Source: Natrinema zhouii
Lineage (GTDB): Archaea > Halobacteriota > Halobacteria > Halobacteriales > Natrialbaceae
NCBI RefSeq assembly: GCF_013456555.2
Contig: NZ_CP059154.1
Location: forward strand, 1,736,001-1,800,000
DNA: 64,000 nt
Direction of reading: 5' to 3'
This document shows, piece by piece, positions 34,335 to 43,363 of the stretch; positions within the stretch are counted from its first letter, which is position 1, and the number at the start of each line of letters is the position of its first letter. Below the pieces are notes generated by a model. The model had not been told where the DNA came from. It did not search any database and saw only the letters and a list, made by a program, of their open reading frames with translations. The translations under genes were made by a program, and so were the position numbers.

Positions 34335-35390
34335 ATGCAACACAGCGAACTGGGCGACTCGAGCGTCGAGGTCAGCGAGGTCGGCTTCGGCGCGTGGGTC
34401 GTCGGGACCGATTGGTGGGGCGACCGCTCGGAAGAAGACGCCATCGAGATGGTCCAGTACGCCGTCGAGCAGGGAATTACCTACTTCGACACGGGCGACG
34501 TCTACGGTCACGGTAACAGCGAGGAATTACTCGGCGAGGCCCTCTCGGAGGTCCGCGACGAGGTCACGGTCGCCACCAAAGTCGGCTACGATTTCTACAA
34601 CAACCCGCAGGCCGGCCACGGCGAACTCCCCAAAGAGATGGATCCGGAGTACCTGCGAGACGCCGTCCACAAGAGCCTCGAGCGCCTCGGAATGGACTCC
34701 GTCGACGTGCTCCAGCTCCACAACGCCGACGTCGACGAGATCACGCCGGACGTCCTCGAGGTGCTCGACGAACTCGAGGAGGAGGGCACGATCGACGCGA
34801 CCGGCCTCGCACTCGGCCCCTCGATCGGCTGGCTCGCGGAAGGCGACCTCGCGATCGAGGAGGAGTTCGACGCCGTCCAACTGGTCTGGAACGTGCTCGA
34901 ACAGGAGGTCGGCAACCACTTCCTCGAGACGATCGAACGGACGGGCTCGTCGACCAGCCTCATCCCCCGCGTTCCACACTCCTCGGGAATCCTCAACGAG
35001 CAGGTCACGCCCGATACCGAACTCGGCGAGGGCGACCACCGCGGCTTCCGGCCCGAGGAATGGTACGAGACCGGCTGGGAGAAACTCGACAAACTACGCT
35101 TTTTGCAACGAGACGGCGAGCGGACGATGGGACAGGCCTCGATCGCGTGGCTCCTGAGCCACGAGTCCGTCGCGACCGTGACGCCGACGTTCCGCACGAA
35201 AGCGGATATCGACGAGTGGGCGGCCGCCAGCGACGTGCCGAAACTCTCCGACGAGGAGATGACCCGCGTCGCGGAACTCTACGAGAACGACTTCGACATC
35301 GACCGTGACGACGGCATGGACTCGCTGCGCTCGTCCATCGGGGGCGACGATATCGAGTCGGCCGGCCTGGATAAGCTCGCGGCCGACTGA
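34335..35390 (+). CDS. Aldo/keto reductase
   Basis: A 351-residue NADPH-dependent reductase of the AKR superfamily. The catalytic tetrad is visible: Asp and Tyr in YFDTGDVYGHG, Lys in VATKVGYDF and His in VLQLHNAD. The barrel continues to the cofactor-binding end region ASIAWLLSHE, VATVTPTFRTKADIDEW. The ATG at 34335 was chosen from the conserved MQHSELGDSSVEVS start. It would reduce an aldehyde or ketone; the substrate cannot be predicted. Confidence 0.92.
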   Translation: MQHSELGDSSVEVSEVGFGAWVVGTDWWGDRSEEDAIEMVQYAVEQGITYFDTGDVYGHGNSEELLGEALSEVRDEVTVATKVGYDFYNNPQAGHGELPKEMDPEYLRDAVHKSLERLGMDSVDVLQLHNADVDEITPDVLEVLDELEEEGTIDATGLALGPSIGWLAEGDLAIEEEFDAVQLVWNVLEQEVGNHFLETIERTGSSTSLIPRVPHSSGILNEQVTPDTELGEGDHRGFRPEEWYETGWEKLDKLRFLQRDGERTMGQASIAWLLSHESVATVTPTFRTKADIDEWAAASDVPKLSDEEMTRVAELYENDFDIDRDDGMDSLRSSIGGDDIESAGLDKLAAD

Positions 35391-35437
35391 TCGGACCATC
35401 CTCCGGTTCAAGCGGCATCGACGGCTGACCGATTTGC

Positions 35438-35713
35438 TTACTCTGATTCGGACGGAGTGTCCGTGAGCCTGAATTCGAACTCCAGTTTCCCGTCGGACTT
35501 CACGGTCACGCCGCCGAGCTCGTCCGACAGCTGCTCTCGCGCTCGAGAGCTCGGTTCGACGGTGACGGAGACGCTGTTGGTGTTCGCGTTGTACGTGATG
35601 TTTCCGACGGCGACGTCGAACTCGAAGAACTCCGGAATGTCCTCCCTGAGCTGCGTTTGCACGTCGTCGACGTCCGACCGGACGTCGGCCATCTCTTCGT
35701 TTAACGTGCTCAT
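35438..35713 (-). CDS. Small conserved haloarchaeal protein, unknown
   Basis: A 91-residue protein: an N-terminal amphipathic helix (MADVRSDVDDVQTQLRED), then three or four strands (EFDVAVGNITYNANTNSVSVTVEP, GGVTVKSDGKLEFEFRL) and a short acidic tail. No family I can name. The ATG at 35713 was preferred to the ATG two codons upstream (35719). Confidence 0.6.
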   Translation of the reverse strand: MSTLNEEMADVRSDVDDVQTQLREDIPEFFEFDVAVGNITYNANTNSVSVTVEPSSRAREQLSDELGGVTVKSDGKLEFEFRLTDTPSESE

Positions 35714-35917
35714 CCCCATTGGTAGCGGATAGCATACCTTAACGGTTCCCCCTGAACTGTCCGGAGTACCGGCGAGGCCTCGAGGCAACGGCGGCTCGCA
35801 GTCCGTATCGGCAACGACGGACGACAGCGACGGCACGCTCACGATCGGCCTCGAGCGTGCCGACGCGTTCGACCGGGATAACATCTACAGATTGATATAT
35901 TCACGCGGCCGCAACGA

Positions 35918-36694
35918 TCAGTCGAACTGCGATGCAACCCACTCGTTCCACGTCACCGTCCCGACGGTCCGGTCCGGGCAGATCGCCCCACCGGCTCGAA
36001 AAGCGGCGGCGGTCTTCCCGGGAATCGGGAGGCGGACGATCGGTCGGCGGAACCCCCTCGCGTCGCGGTAGGTCCGCGCGAGGTCACCGACGGTTCGCAC
36101 CTCGGGACCGCCGATATCGGGCATGCGGCCGGCCGGCTCCGTCGTCGCGTGCTCGACAATTGCGCCCGCTGCTTCTCCCACAGCAATTGGCTGCAGTCGA
36201 ATCCCCGTCGGCAGCGGCCAGATCGGGAGCCTCGACACGGCCTCGAGCAGCTCGCCGACGAACTCGTGGAACATCGTTATGCGGAGAATCGTCGACGGGA
36301 CCTCGCTCGCTTCGACGGCCCGCTCGGCCGCCAGCTTGTGCTCGTAGTACGAGTACGGGATTTCGTCGATGCCGACGATGGAGACGTACACGACGTTCGA
36401 CACGCCGGCGTCGGCGGCCGCCTCGAGCAGCCGTCGAGTACCGCGGACGTCGACGGCCTCGCTGTCGCCGCGGGGCGCGCTGGCCGCGTGGACGACCACG
36501 TCGATGTCCTCGACGGCCTCGCGGATCCCCGTTCCGTCGGCCAGATCCATCGCGATCCACTCCGTCTCATCATCGTCGCGGGTCGGCGGCGACCGACTCG
36601 CCGCGCGGATATCGTGTCCCGCATCAATCAGCCGAGGGGACAGCGCCGTTCCCAGCGTCCCGGTAGCCCCCGTGAGGAGCGTCCGACAGGTCAT
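35918..36694 (-). CDS. NmrA/SDR-a-like NAD(P)-binding protein
   Basis: A 258-residue Rossmann-fold protein. The dinucleotide motif is LLTGATGTLG at about 6-15; a WIAMDLADG segment and VVVHAASAP follow the atypical-SDR pattern. The region VSNVVYVSIVGIDEIPYSYYEHKLAAE holds Tyr and Lys spaced like the SDR catalytic pair. It is closest to NmrA-like and NDUFA9-like proteins that act as oxidoreductases or redox-sensing regulators. It is divergent from the small zinc-ribbon gene. Confidence 0.82.
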   Translation of the reverse strand: MTCRTLLTGATGTLGTALSPRLIDAGHDIRAASRSPPTRDDDETEWIAMDLADGTGIREAVEDIDVVVHAASAPRGDSEAVDVRGTRRLLEAAADAGVSNVVYVSIVGIDEIPYSYYEHKLAAERAVEASEVPSTILRITMFHEFVGELLEAVSRLPIWPLPTGIRLQPIAVGEAAGAIVEHATTEPAGRMPDIGGPEVRTVGDLARTYRDARGFRRPIVRLPIPGKTAAAFRAGGAICPDRTVGTVTWNEWVASQFD

Positions 36695-36829
36695 ACCGTC
36701 GTGTATTCGGTCAGCGAAACTAAAGGTTCCGCGCCAGGTACCTCTGCAAGATTACGGCAACGAGGTCGAGCTCTCCCTTCGCGATCAGTGCTGGACGACT
36801 GATCGATACCGTCTATCGGCCTCTCACTT

Positions 36830-36847
36830 ATATAGCCCCCTCTATAT
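36830..36847. promoter_or_regulatory. AT-rich inverted repeat in the divergent region before a zinc-ribbon gene
   Basis: ATATAG, six bases, CTATAT. It contains TATA-like sequences on both strands and lies 63-80 bases before the start at 36910. It may be a shared promoter or operator. Confidence 0.35.
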
Positions 36848-36909
36848 CTGGGTGAGTCCCATAACTCGAACGGGAGCGACAGTCTAGACGGGGACTACCG
36901 ACTATACAC

Positions 36910-37044
36910 ATGAAACCGTACGAATTCACCTGTCCGGACTGTCGCCGAGAGATTCCAGTCACCGACTCGATACGCGAGGCAACGCTGGCGAACGGCTGTC
37001 CCATCTGTGGACGGTCAGTGGCCGAACGCAACTTCGCGAACTGA
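36910..37044 (+). CDS. Tiny zinc-ribbon protein
   Basis: A 44-residue protein with two CxxC pairs, CPDC at residues 8-11 and CPIC at 30-33, spaced as in a single zinc ribbon. The rest (EIPVTDSIREATLANG) links the pairs. Similar mini zinc-ribbon proteins are conserved in haloarchaea (DUF7560-like from memory). It is likely to bind RNA, DNA or protein. It is shorter than most gene-calling limits and has a clear upstream AT-rich region. Confidence 0.75.
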   Translation: MKPYEFTCPDCRREIPVTDSIREATLANGCPICGRSVAERNFAN

Positions 37045-37245
37045 TCGCGCCGTGATCGCCAGCGGTACGCGCGAATCGAGATTTTACGTGACGGCTCGAG
37101 CGGAGCGTCGGACAGTTTTCCCGTCCGTCGCTACTCGCATTCGTCCCTCTCGAGCGGAAACGGATCGGGCGCACATGGAAGCCGTCGTATTCATATAGCA
37201 GACGTACAGAGCCGTGACTATGTTACTCAGCGCGGTGAGGACCGA

Positions 37246-38235
37246 ATGAGTTGGCAGCCCTCTCTGGAACGGATCGGCGAATTCACGAGCAAGTATTTCG
37301 TCCTCTGGGTTCTGATCGTCTCCCCGCTCGCGCTGTACGCGCCCGAGACGTTCACGCCGATCGCGCCCTACATCACGCCGCTCCTGGGGATCATCATGCT
37401 CGGCATGGGACTCACGTTGACGCCCGCGGATTTCCGTCGCATCCTCGAGCGGCCGCGGGACGTCTTCATCGGTGCGATGAGCCAGTGGATTCTGATGCCG
37501 ACGATCGCCTACGCCCTCGTGGTCGCCCTCGGGTTACCGTGGGAGATCGGCATCGGACTGATCCTCGTCGGCGCGGCGCCGGGCGGGACCGCCTCGAACG
37601 TGATGACCTATCTCGGCCGCGGCGACGTCGCGCTCTCGGTGACGATCACGTCGGTGACGACGATCGCCGCGCCGCTGGTGATGCCGGCGTGGATCGTCCT
37701 GCTCGCGGGCGAGTCGATATCGGTCACGTTCGCCGAGATGGCGACGTCGATCGTCCAGGTCGTCTTGCTCCCGGTCATCGGCGGTCTCGTGTTGCGCCAC
37801 GTGCTCGACGAGTACGCGCCGGCGGTCGCGCAGGCGGGACTATCGATCTTCCCCGCGATCAGCGTGATCGCCATCGTCGCTATCGTCGCGGCCGTCGTGG
37901 GGCTCAACGTCGAGACGATCCTCGCCGCGAGCGCCGTCGTCTTCCTCGCGGTCGTTCTGCACAACGGCCTCGGGCTGGGAGCCGGTTACGCCGTCGGCCG
38001 CGCGGCCGACATGGCCGAGGATCGGGCGCGAGCGTGCGCGTTCGAAGTCGGCCTGCAGAACAGTGGGCTGGCGGTCGCGCTCGCGACGGCTCACTTCAGC
38101 GCGAGCGCCGCGTTGATCCCGGCGCTGTTCAGCGTCTGGCACAACGTCTCCGGACCGGCGCTCGCGACGCTGTTCACATACCTCGACGGCGACGCGCCCA
38201 TCGCGGACGAAGACCCAGCCGTCGCCTCCGACTGA
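37246..38235 (+). CDS. Bile acid:sodium symporter family protein
   Basis: A 329-residue membrane protein of the BASS family. About nine hydrophobic segments are visible. The pattern ITPLLGIIMLGMGLTLTPADF and the crossover motif GGTASNVMTYLGRGDVALS are the family hallmarks, the latter near the sodium site. The C-terminal ENALQNSG-like segment FEVGLQNSGLAVALA is also typical. In archaea these proteins take up organic anions such as pantoate-like or keto acids rather than bile acids; the substrate is not predictable here. A Nudix gene follows. Confidence 0.9.
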   Translation: MSWQPSLERIGEFTSKYFVLWVLIVSPLALYAPETFTPIAPYITPLLGIIMLGMGLTLTPADFRRILERPRDVFIGAMSQWILMPTIAYALVVALGLPWEIGIGLILVGAAPGGTASNVMTYLGRGDVALSVTITSVTTIAAPLVMPAWIVLLAGESISVTFAEMATSIVQVVLLPVIGGLVLRHVLDEYAPAVAQAGLSIFPAISVIAIVAIVAAVVGLNVETILAASAVVFLAVVLHNGLGLGAGYAVGRAADMAEDRARACAFEVGLQNSGLAVALATAHFSASAALIPALFSVWHNVSGPALATLFTYLDGDAPIADEDPAVASD

Positions 38236-38366
38236 GCCGCACGGCGTTCGTCGGGCTCCAGCGGCGACAGTATCGACCGCTAGCAATGATCCGCACAATT
38301 CCCTTATTCTCCTTTAACATCGCCGATGATAGCTTTTTACGACAGGACGATGTGCTACCTGTCATC

Positions 38367-38825
38367 ATGACCGATACCACATACGTCCAGAAAGCGTGTG
38401 CGTACATCACTCGCGGAACCGGCGAGCTACTGGTCTTCGAGGGACCCGGACACGACGGCCTGCAGATCCCGAAGGGAACGCTCGAGGCGGGCGAATCACC
38501 GCGGGAAGCGCTGTTCAGGGAGGTCCTCGAGGAGAGCGGACTCGGGACGTTAAACGGAACACGGCACCTGACGACCGACGTCTGGACGCGCCGCGAGGAG
38601 CCACCGAAGCGCTACGTCCGGCACTTCTTCCACGCGACGGTCCACGAACCGCGCGACCGGTGGACCCACACCGTCACCGACGGCGGGGAAGAACACGGCG
38701 CCGAGTTCGAGTTCCGCTGGGTCCGGCCGCCGACCGCACGGGAGTTCGCCCTCGATCTCGACGAGTACGTCGGCCTGCTTCCGACCATCGCCGGTCCCGA
38801 CACCGTCGCGAGCGCCTCCGACTGA
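38367..38825 (+). CDS. Nudix hydrolase family protein
   Basis: A 152-residue protein. The Nudix box runs from GTLEAGESPREALFREVLEE to the following SGL, with the conserved G, E, R, E, E, E and G in their places. The family cleaves nucleoside diphosphates linked to other moieties. The start at 38367 was chosen because MTDTTYVQKACAYITRG leads directly into the fold; an upstream ATG (38286) is possible. It lies 131 bases after the symporter gene. Confidence 0.85.
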   Translation: MTDTTYVQKACAYITRGTGELLVFEGPGHDGLQIPKGTLEAGESPREALFREVLEESGLGTLNGTRHLTTDVWTRREEPPKRYVRHFFHATVHEPRDRWTHTVTDGGEEHGAEFEFRWVRPPTAREFALDLDEYVGLLPTIAGPDTVASASD

Positions 38826-38982
38826 GCTACCGACCGCTTGCTTCTGTTGCTCGAGTAGCGACCCCGACCGTGCGCGATTCCTGACTCGAGGGAGAAGAGA
38901 GGAGCCGGCAGGAACTGATCCAGCACGTGTGACTCCTCGCGGCAGCCAGAAGAGCTATACCGATTTCGTCGCGTTTCCGGGT

Positions 38983-39237
38983 ATGACCCTCCACCGCCGA
39001 AAGTACCTCAGCGTCACCGCGGAAGCGCTCTTCCCGGGAACGTCCGTTCGCTACTCCTACCGAACCGGAAGCTCGCTGGCCACCGTCGTCGAGCGAACCG
39101 AGAGCCTCGTCACGTTCGTCGGCGAGGACTGCGACGGCCGATTCACGCGCAGTCAGATCGACCGGCTGTTCGCGGACGGCCGCCTCGAGATCGTCCTCGA
39201 CGACGAAATCCATCTACCGGACGACCCGACTGAATAA
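38983..39237 (+). CDS. Small protein, unknown
   Basis: An 84-residue protein starting MTLHRRKYLSVTAEALFPG, with a strand-rich middle (VRYSYRTGSSLATVVERTESLVTFVGED) and a helical end. No family is recognised; the coding look is moderate. An upstream ATG (38929) would add an unlikely leader. Confidence 0.5.
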   Translation: MTLHRRKYLSVTAEALFPGTSVRYSYRTGSSLATVVERTESLVTFVGEDCDGRFTRSQIDRLFADGRLEIVLDDEIHLPDDPTE

Positions 39238-39280
39238 GCAGCAGTCATCAGATGTCGCCACGCGAGAGAGCGGAGCGACC

Positions 39281-39338
39281 GAACGAATCGGCTGGGGAGG
39301 ATGTGGCGATTCCCTGTTGCCACGGTAGCAGGCTGCTC
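39281..39338. repeat. Second dispersed repeat, copy C
   Basis: The block GAATCGGCTGGGGAGG and the following GTGGCGATTCCCTGTTGCC also occur at 48613-48671 with few changes, and the right end matches 59301-59333 in part. It lies between two genes, in a short gap of 155 bases. Confidence 0.65.
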
Positions 39339-39392
39339 TTGTCTAGTATGGCTTGTCTGAAAGCAGAGAAAGGAGAGACGCGATAGAATACC

Positions 39393-40832
39393 CTATTTCG
39401 AGAGTGCACGCTCGACGGCTTCGGCCACGTCCATCGCCTTTTCGGACAGTTCCTCGGAAACCAGTCCCTCGTCGACGGCGTCCTCGAGTTCGTCCGTGTC
39501 CACGATTTCGACCGTCCCGTCGCCCTGTCGGATCACGTCGACGTAGAGGTCGATATACCGAACGGTATCCGGAAACAGTTCGACGGGCGTACAGACGTTG
39601 ACGTAGGTCCCCTTCGACGTCCCGTCGGCGGCCTTGTACGTCGTCGGATACCACCACCGGCCCTCGCGGAACTTCGTCACGGCGACGTCACCCGACTCCT
39701 TCGCGACGCCGAGCGCGTCGTAGCTGCCGCCGCCGCTCATGGCGCGCTTGAGGGTCACCTTCCCTTCGGGATCCCACTCGGTTACCTCGCCGCGACCCAG
39801 CGAGATGAGTCGGCCGTCGGGTTTCCCGTGGCCGATCTCGAGGCGGTCGCCCGCAGTCGGGCCGAACTGCCGGGCGACTGCGGCGAAGGGGAACTCGCCG
39901 CCGTCAGCGCCGTCGTCAGTTCCAGCGGACCCGCAGACTGCCTCCGCGAAGTCGACCGCCGCGCTGGCGGCCCGATCGGCCGCCTTCGTCCGGTGGTGGC
40001 CCGGCATTGTCGTCTCGACGCGCCGCCGAACGCCGTCCAGCGCGAACCGGGACTCGCGACCGAACCAGCACCACTCGGTCCGTCGAGGCGCGGCGAGGAG
40101 TCCCGGCTCACCGGGTTCATTCGGGGCGTCGGCGAGCGCGGCCTCGAGCGCCCGCGCTCGACCCGCGGCGTCCTCGAGGGCGGTTCCCATCGCCTCGAGG
40201 TCGGCGTCGGCCGCGGCGTGCTGCCAGCGGATGCCCCACCCGTCGGGTACGTCGACGGAGAGCAGATCGGTCATGCCGACCAGTTCCTCCGCCCGCTCGC
40301 CGCGCAGCGACGCCGAGACGCCGGTCCGGTCCCGCGAGAGGGTACAGAGCCCGCCCCCCACCTCGAGCGTCGGCCGCACGAGCGGCTGATCGTCGTCCCA
40401 CGGCGGTGCGGGCTCGTGGACCTGTACCCGATACCGGTTTCCGGCGTCGACGTAGCCGTCGGCGTCATCGTACTTCAGAAAGCCGCGCCGACCGTCGCCG
40501 AGGTCGACGACCGCACCGCTGCCGCCGCCCGCCTCGAGCACTTCCGCATCGAAGACCGCACCGCGAGAGACGCCGTCCTCCCAGCGGAAGGTATCGATCG
40601 CGAGTTCCTTGAGTTCGTCTGCGACCGTCTCGACCGCATCCGGTACGCCCGACACCTCGACACCGAGTCGGTCCCGCGTCGTCTCGATCGAGACGGCGGC
40701 CGGCGCGGCGTCGAACGATCGCTCGAAGCGCTCCCGAATCGGCTCGGAGGCCTGCACGACCTCGCAGCCGGTCTCGCTCAGTAACTGGGTGACCGCCGTC
40801 GTGTAGATGCCGCGGACGCGAGCCGTCGTCAT
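39393..40832 (-). CDS. AU-1/FAU-1-like RNA-binding protein with DUF402 domain
   Basis: A 479-residue protein. The N-terminal part has an S1-like beta-barrel region (VFDAEVLEAGGGSGAVVDLGDGRRGFL), a GLCTLSRDRTGVSAS strand pair and a helical connector. The C-terminal 150 residues form a DUF402 domain (MSGGGSYDALGV, WWYPTTYKAADGTSKGTYVNVCTP, YIDLYVDVI). This layout is that of the archaeal RNase AU-1/FAU-1 family, reported to bind or cleave AU-rich RNA. The ATG at 40832 begins the S1-preceding segment. It lies 106 bases downstream of the small conserved gene at 40939 on the same strand. Confidence 0.85.
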   Translation of the reverse strand: MTTARVRGIYTTAVTQLLSETGCEVVQASEPIRERFERSFDAAPAAVSIETTRDRLGVEVSGVPDAVETVADELKELAIDTFRWEDGVSRGAVFDAEVLEAGGGSGAVVDLGDGRRGFLKYDDADGYVDAGNRYRVQVHEPAPPWDDDQPLVRPTLEVGGGLCTLSRDRTGVSASLRGERAEELVGMTDLLSVDVPDGWGIRWQHAAADADLEAMGTALEDAAGRARALEAALADAPNEPGEPGLLAAPRRTEWCWFGRESRFALDGVRRRVETTMPGHHRTKAADRAASAAVDFAEAVCGSAGTDDGADGGEFPFAAVARQFGPTAGDRLEIGHGKPDGRLISLGRGEVTEWDPEGKVTLKRAMSGGGSYDALGVAKESGDVAVTKFREGRWWYPTTYKAADGTSKGTYVNVCTPVELFPDTVRYIDLYVDVIRQGDGTVEIVDTDELEDAVDEGLVSEELSEKAMDVAEAVERALSK

Positions 40833-40938
40833 CGGCCGCCCTCCGTGACCGCTCGCCGCCCCGCCGTCGACCGTCGCCCGTCGATCCCTCGTCGCAGGTC
40901 GCGCTCGAGCGGTCCGAACCCTGCCTCGAACACGGGAA

Positions 40939-41316
40939 TCACCGTAGCGTATCGCGGTCGGCTGCGAACCGCACCCGATCGTTGATCGTCGGCCCGAGTG
41001 AGAGTTCGACGTACCCTTCGTCCAAAATGCGCCCGTCTTCGACGTACACGCCCCACGTCTCGAACCGAAGCCAGCCGCGCATCTCGTCGGCGTGAGTCGT
41101 GAGGTCCGCGTAGTCGACGTCGTGCTCGGGGTAGTCGGAACTCGAGTGAGCCATCTCCATGTCGGAGTAGACGGTGTCGTGCTCGTCGAAGAACGCCTCG
41201 AGCGCCGCCGCGTCGTCTGCAACGGCTTCGGCGACCGCCTCCGAGGCGGCCCGGAGATCGTCGGTCTCGAGGCCGACGTCGCGAAGCGCTCGCTGAGTTC
41301 GCTGGTCGAAGTGCAT
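40939..41316 (-). CDS. Conserved haloarchaeal protein, unknown (DUF7532-like)
   Basis: A 125-residue protein. Helices at TQRALRDVGLETDDLR and AAASEAVAEAVADD precede a mixed region with MAHSSSDYPEHDVDYADLTTHADEM and strand pairs WLRFETWGVYVED and YVELSLGPTINDRVRF. The AEDG-type Asp/Glu and His residues are conserved-looking but form no known motif. It likely shares a transcript with the RNA-binding protein gene that follows. Confidence 0.65.
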   Translation of the reverse strand: MHFDQRTQRALRDVGLETDDLRAASEAVAEAVADDAAALEAFFDEHDTVYSDMEMAHSSSDYPEHDVDYADLTTHADEMRGWLRFETWGVYVEDGRILDEGYVELSLGPTINDRVRFAADRDTLR

Positions 41317-41480
41317 AGCCGTCGGTTGGGCCGGGAGGCCTTTGATAATTCCGAGTCGGTCTTCCCGATGTCCGTAACGCGAAAGTCACGCAACGGATCT
41401 GGCTACGCAAGTACCCAAAATAAGCGGAATCTCTTCTCGACTACGATTACAGCACACCCTCACAGCCGGTAGAGGGAGAA

Positions 41481-41684
41481 TCAGCGAACTAGTATAGAGC
41501 CACAACCGATAGCGGCGATCACATAGAAGACAGTTGCGAGCATCATATTCCCCCAGTACTGAACGAAGGCGGCAGTAACGAGTGCGATAGTGGACAGTGA
41601 AAGCGCTCGTTTCTTCGATCCACGTAGTGATACAACAGCGACGAAACAAACGAGTGATAGTACTAGTATAGTTTGTATATTCAT
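41481..41684 (-). CDS. Small membrane protein in an AT-rich island
   Basis: A 67-residue protein with two hydrophobic segments (about 5-20 and 25-43) and a third near the C-terminus (47-66), starting MNIQTILVLSLVCFV. The bases around it (41440-41800) are distinctly richer in A+T than the neighbours, which suggests recent acquisition or a relaxed small gene. No family is recognised. Confidence 0.5.
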   Translation of the reverse strand: MNIQTILVLSLVCFVAVVSLRGSKKRALSLSTIALVTAAFVQYWGNMMLATVFYVIAAIGCGSILVR

Positions 41685-41832
41685 CAATATTCGATTGGTT
41701 CTGATACTGTTCTCAATTTTGTTTCCCAGCACGGATCCATGTATTCTGTAACACAAAACAGTTCATTTATTTTAATCTGTTGAAATGACAGTGGGCGAAG
41801 CATACTTAGCGACGGACGGTGATTTGGGGATA

Positions 41833-43314
41833 ATGAGTCAGGAGGCCGAGTACAACCCGCAGGAGGAACGGCTGGCGGGAAGTGCTGCCCGCTCCGAACC
41901 GCTGAGCGTCGAACGGGGCCTCGATGCCCTTCGCTCGAGTCCGGAGTTTCGCGGCCCCGTCGAACCGCTCGACGGTGTGGAGGCGAACGAACACATCGCG
42001 CTGTTCTACGAGTCCCGTGCCGAGCAGGTCGAAGCGATGGTCCCGTTCGTCCGGCAGGGGATAGAGCAGGACGAACGAGTCATGTACGTCATCGAGAAGC
42101 AGACAAAGGATGACGTCCTCGCGGCGTTGCGCGACGGCGGCGTCGACGTCGACGCCGCAACCGACTCCGGAGCGCTCACGTTCCATTCGGTCGACGAGAC
42201 GTACCTCCGGAACGGCGCGTTCGATCCCGACGAGATGATCGACTTCTATCGGCAGACGATCGAGGAGGTGACGGCGGAGTATCCAGCGCTTCGGATCACC
42301 GCGAACACGCACTGGATCCTCGACGAGGAGACGACGGTCGAGGACTACATGGCGTACGAGAGCCGGGTGAACGAGCTCTTTCGGGGCGAGGACTGTATCG
42401 CGCTCTGTCAGTACGATCGCAAGGCGATCCCGCCCGAGATCCTCACGGATGTCGTCCGGACCCACCCCCACCTCATCTACGACGGGGCCCTCTGTCACAA
42501 CTTCTACTACACGCCGCCACAGGAGTACTTCGGACCCGACGAACCGGCTCGCGACATCGATCGCATGTTGCAAACCCTCGTCGATAGAACCGAAGCGAAG
42601 GTTGAACTCAGCGACACCATCGACGAACTCGAGGAATCGAACGAACGGCTCAAGCGGTTCGCGTACATCGCATCGCACGACCTCCAGGAGCCGCTGCGGA
42701 TGATCTCGAGTTTCCTGCAGTTGCTCGAGGACCAGTACGGAGACGAGCTCGACGAGGAGGCCCGGGAGTACATCGACTTCGCCGTCGACGGCTCCGATCG
42801 CATGCGCGAGATGGTCGACGGGCTGCTCACCTACTCGCGAATCGATACGAACGATGCCGAGTTTCGTCCGGTCGACTGTACCGACGTCCTCGACGATGTC
42901 GTCTCCGACCTCAAGCGACAGATCGAGGAGCGCGACGCGACGATCGTCGCCGACGAGCTCCCGACGGTCGTCGGTGACGCCACCCAGCTCGAACAGGTGT
43001 TTCACAACCTGGTCGCGAACGCAATCAAGTACACCGACGACGCGCCGCCGCACATCGAGATCGACGCGCAACGACAGGGCGACCGCTGCGTGTTCTCGGT
43101 CGCGGACGACGGGATCGGAATCGATCCGGCGTACAGGGATCAGATCTTCGAGGTCTTCAACCGACTCCACTCGAACGACGAGTACCAAGGGACGGGGATC
43201 GGGCTCGCACTGTGCCGAAAGATCGTCGACCATCACGGCGGCGATATCTGGGTCGACTCCGAACCGGGTGACGGAACGACGTTCTACTTTACCCTTCCCA
43301 GGGCCAAACAGTGA
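41833..43314 (+). CDS. MEDS-domain sensor histidine kinase
   Basis: A 493-residue soluble kinase. The MEDS (DcmR-like) sensor domain is at about 45-225 (EHIALFYESRAEQVEAMVPFVRQG, YVIEKQTKDDV, ITANTHWILDEE). A short coiled linker leads to the H box SHDLQEPLRM near residue 280, an N box with NAIKY near 390, the G1 box DDGIGID and the G2 box GTGIGLALC. A start 16 codons upstream at 41785 is possible. The next gene on the same strand is a receiver protein, its likely partner. MEDS domains are thought to sense small organic ligands or redox changes. Confidence 0.88.
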   Translation: MSQEAEYNPQEERLAGSAARSEPLSVERGLDALRSSPEFRGPVEPLDGVEANEHIALFYESRAEQVEAMVPFVRQGIEQDERVMYVIEKQTKDDVLAALRDGGVDVDAATDSGALTFHSVDETYLRNGAFDPDEMIDFYRQTIEEVTAEYPALRITANTHWILDEETTVEDYMAYESRVNELFRGEDCIALCQYDRKAIPPEILTDVVRTHPHLIYDGALCHNFYYTPPQEYFGPDEPARDIDRMLQTLVDRTEAKVELSDTIDELEESNERLKRFAYIASHDLQEPLRMISSFLQLLEDQYGDELDEEAREYIDFAVDGSDRMREMVDGLLTYSRIDTNDAEFRPVDCTDVLDDVVSDLKRQIEERDATIVADELPTVVGDATQLEQVFHNLVANAIKYTDDAPPHIEIDAQRQGDRCVFSVADDGIGIDPAYRDQIFEVFNRLHSNDEYQGTGIGLALCRKIVDHHGGDIWVDSEPGDGTTFYFTLPRAKQ

Positions 43315-43363
43315 CACGTTCGACGGAGAGCCCAGGGGTAGCACGTGTGACGGAGCGCGAGCG

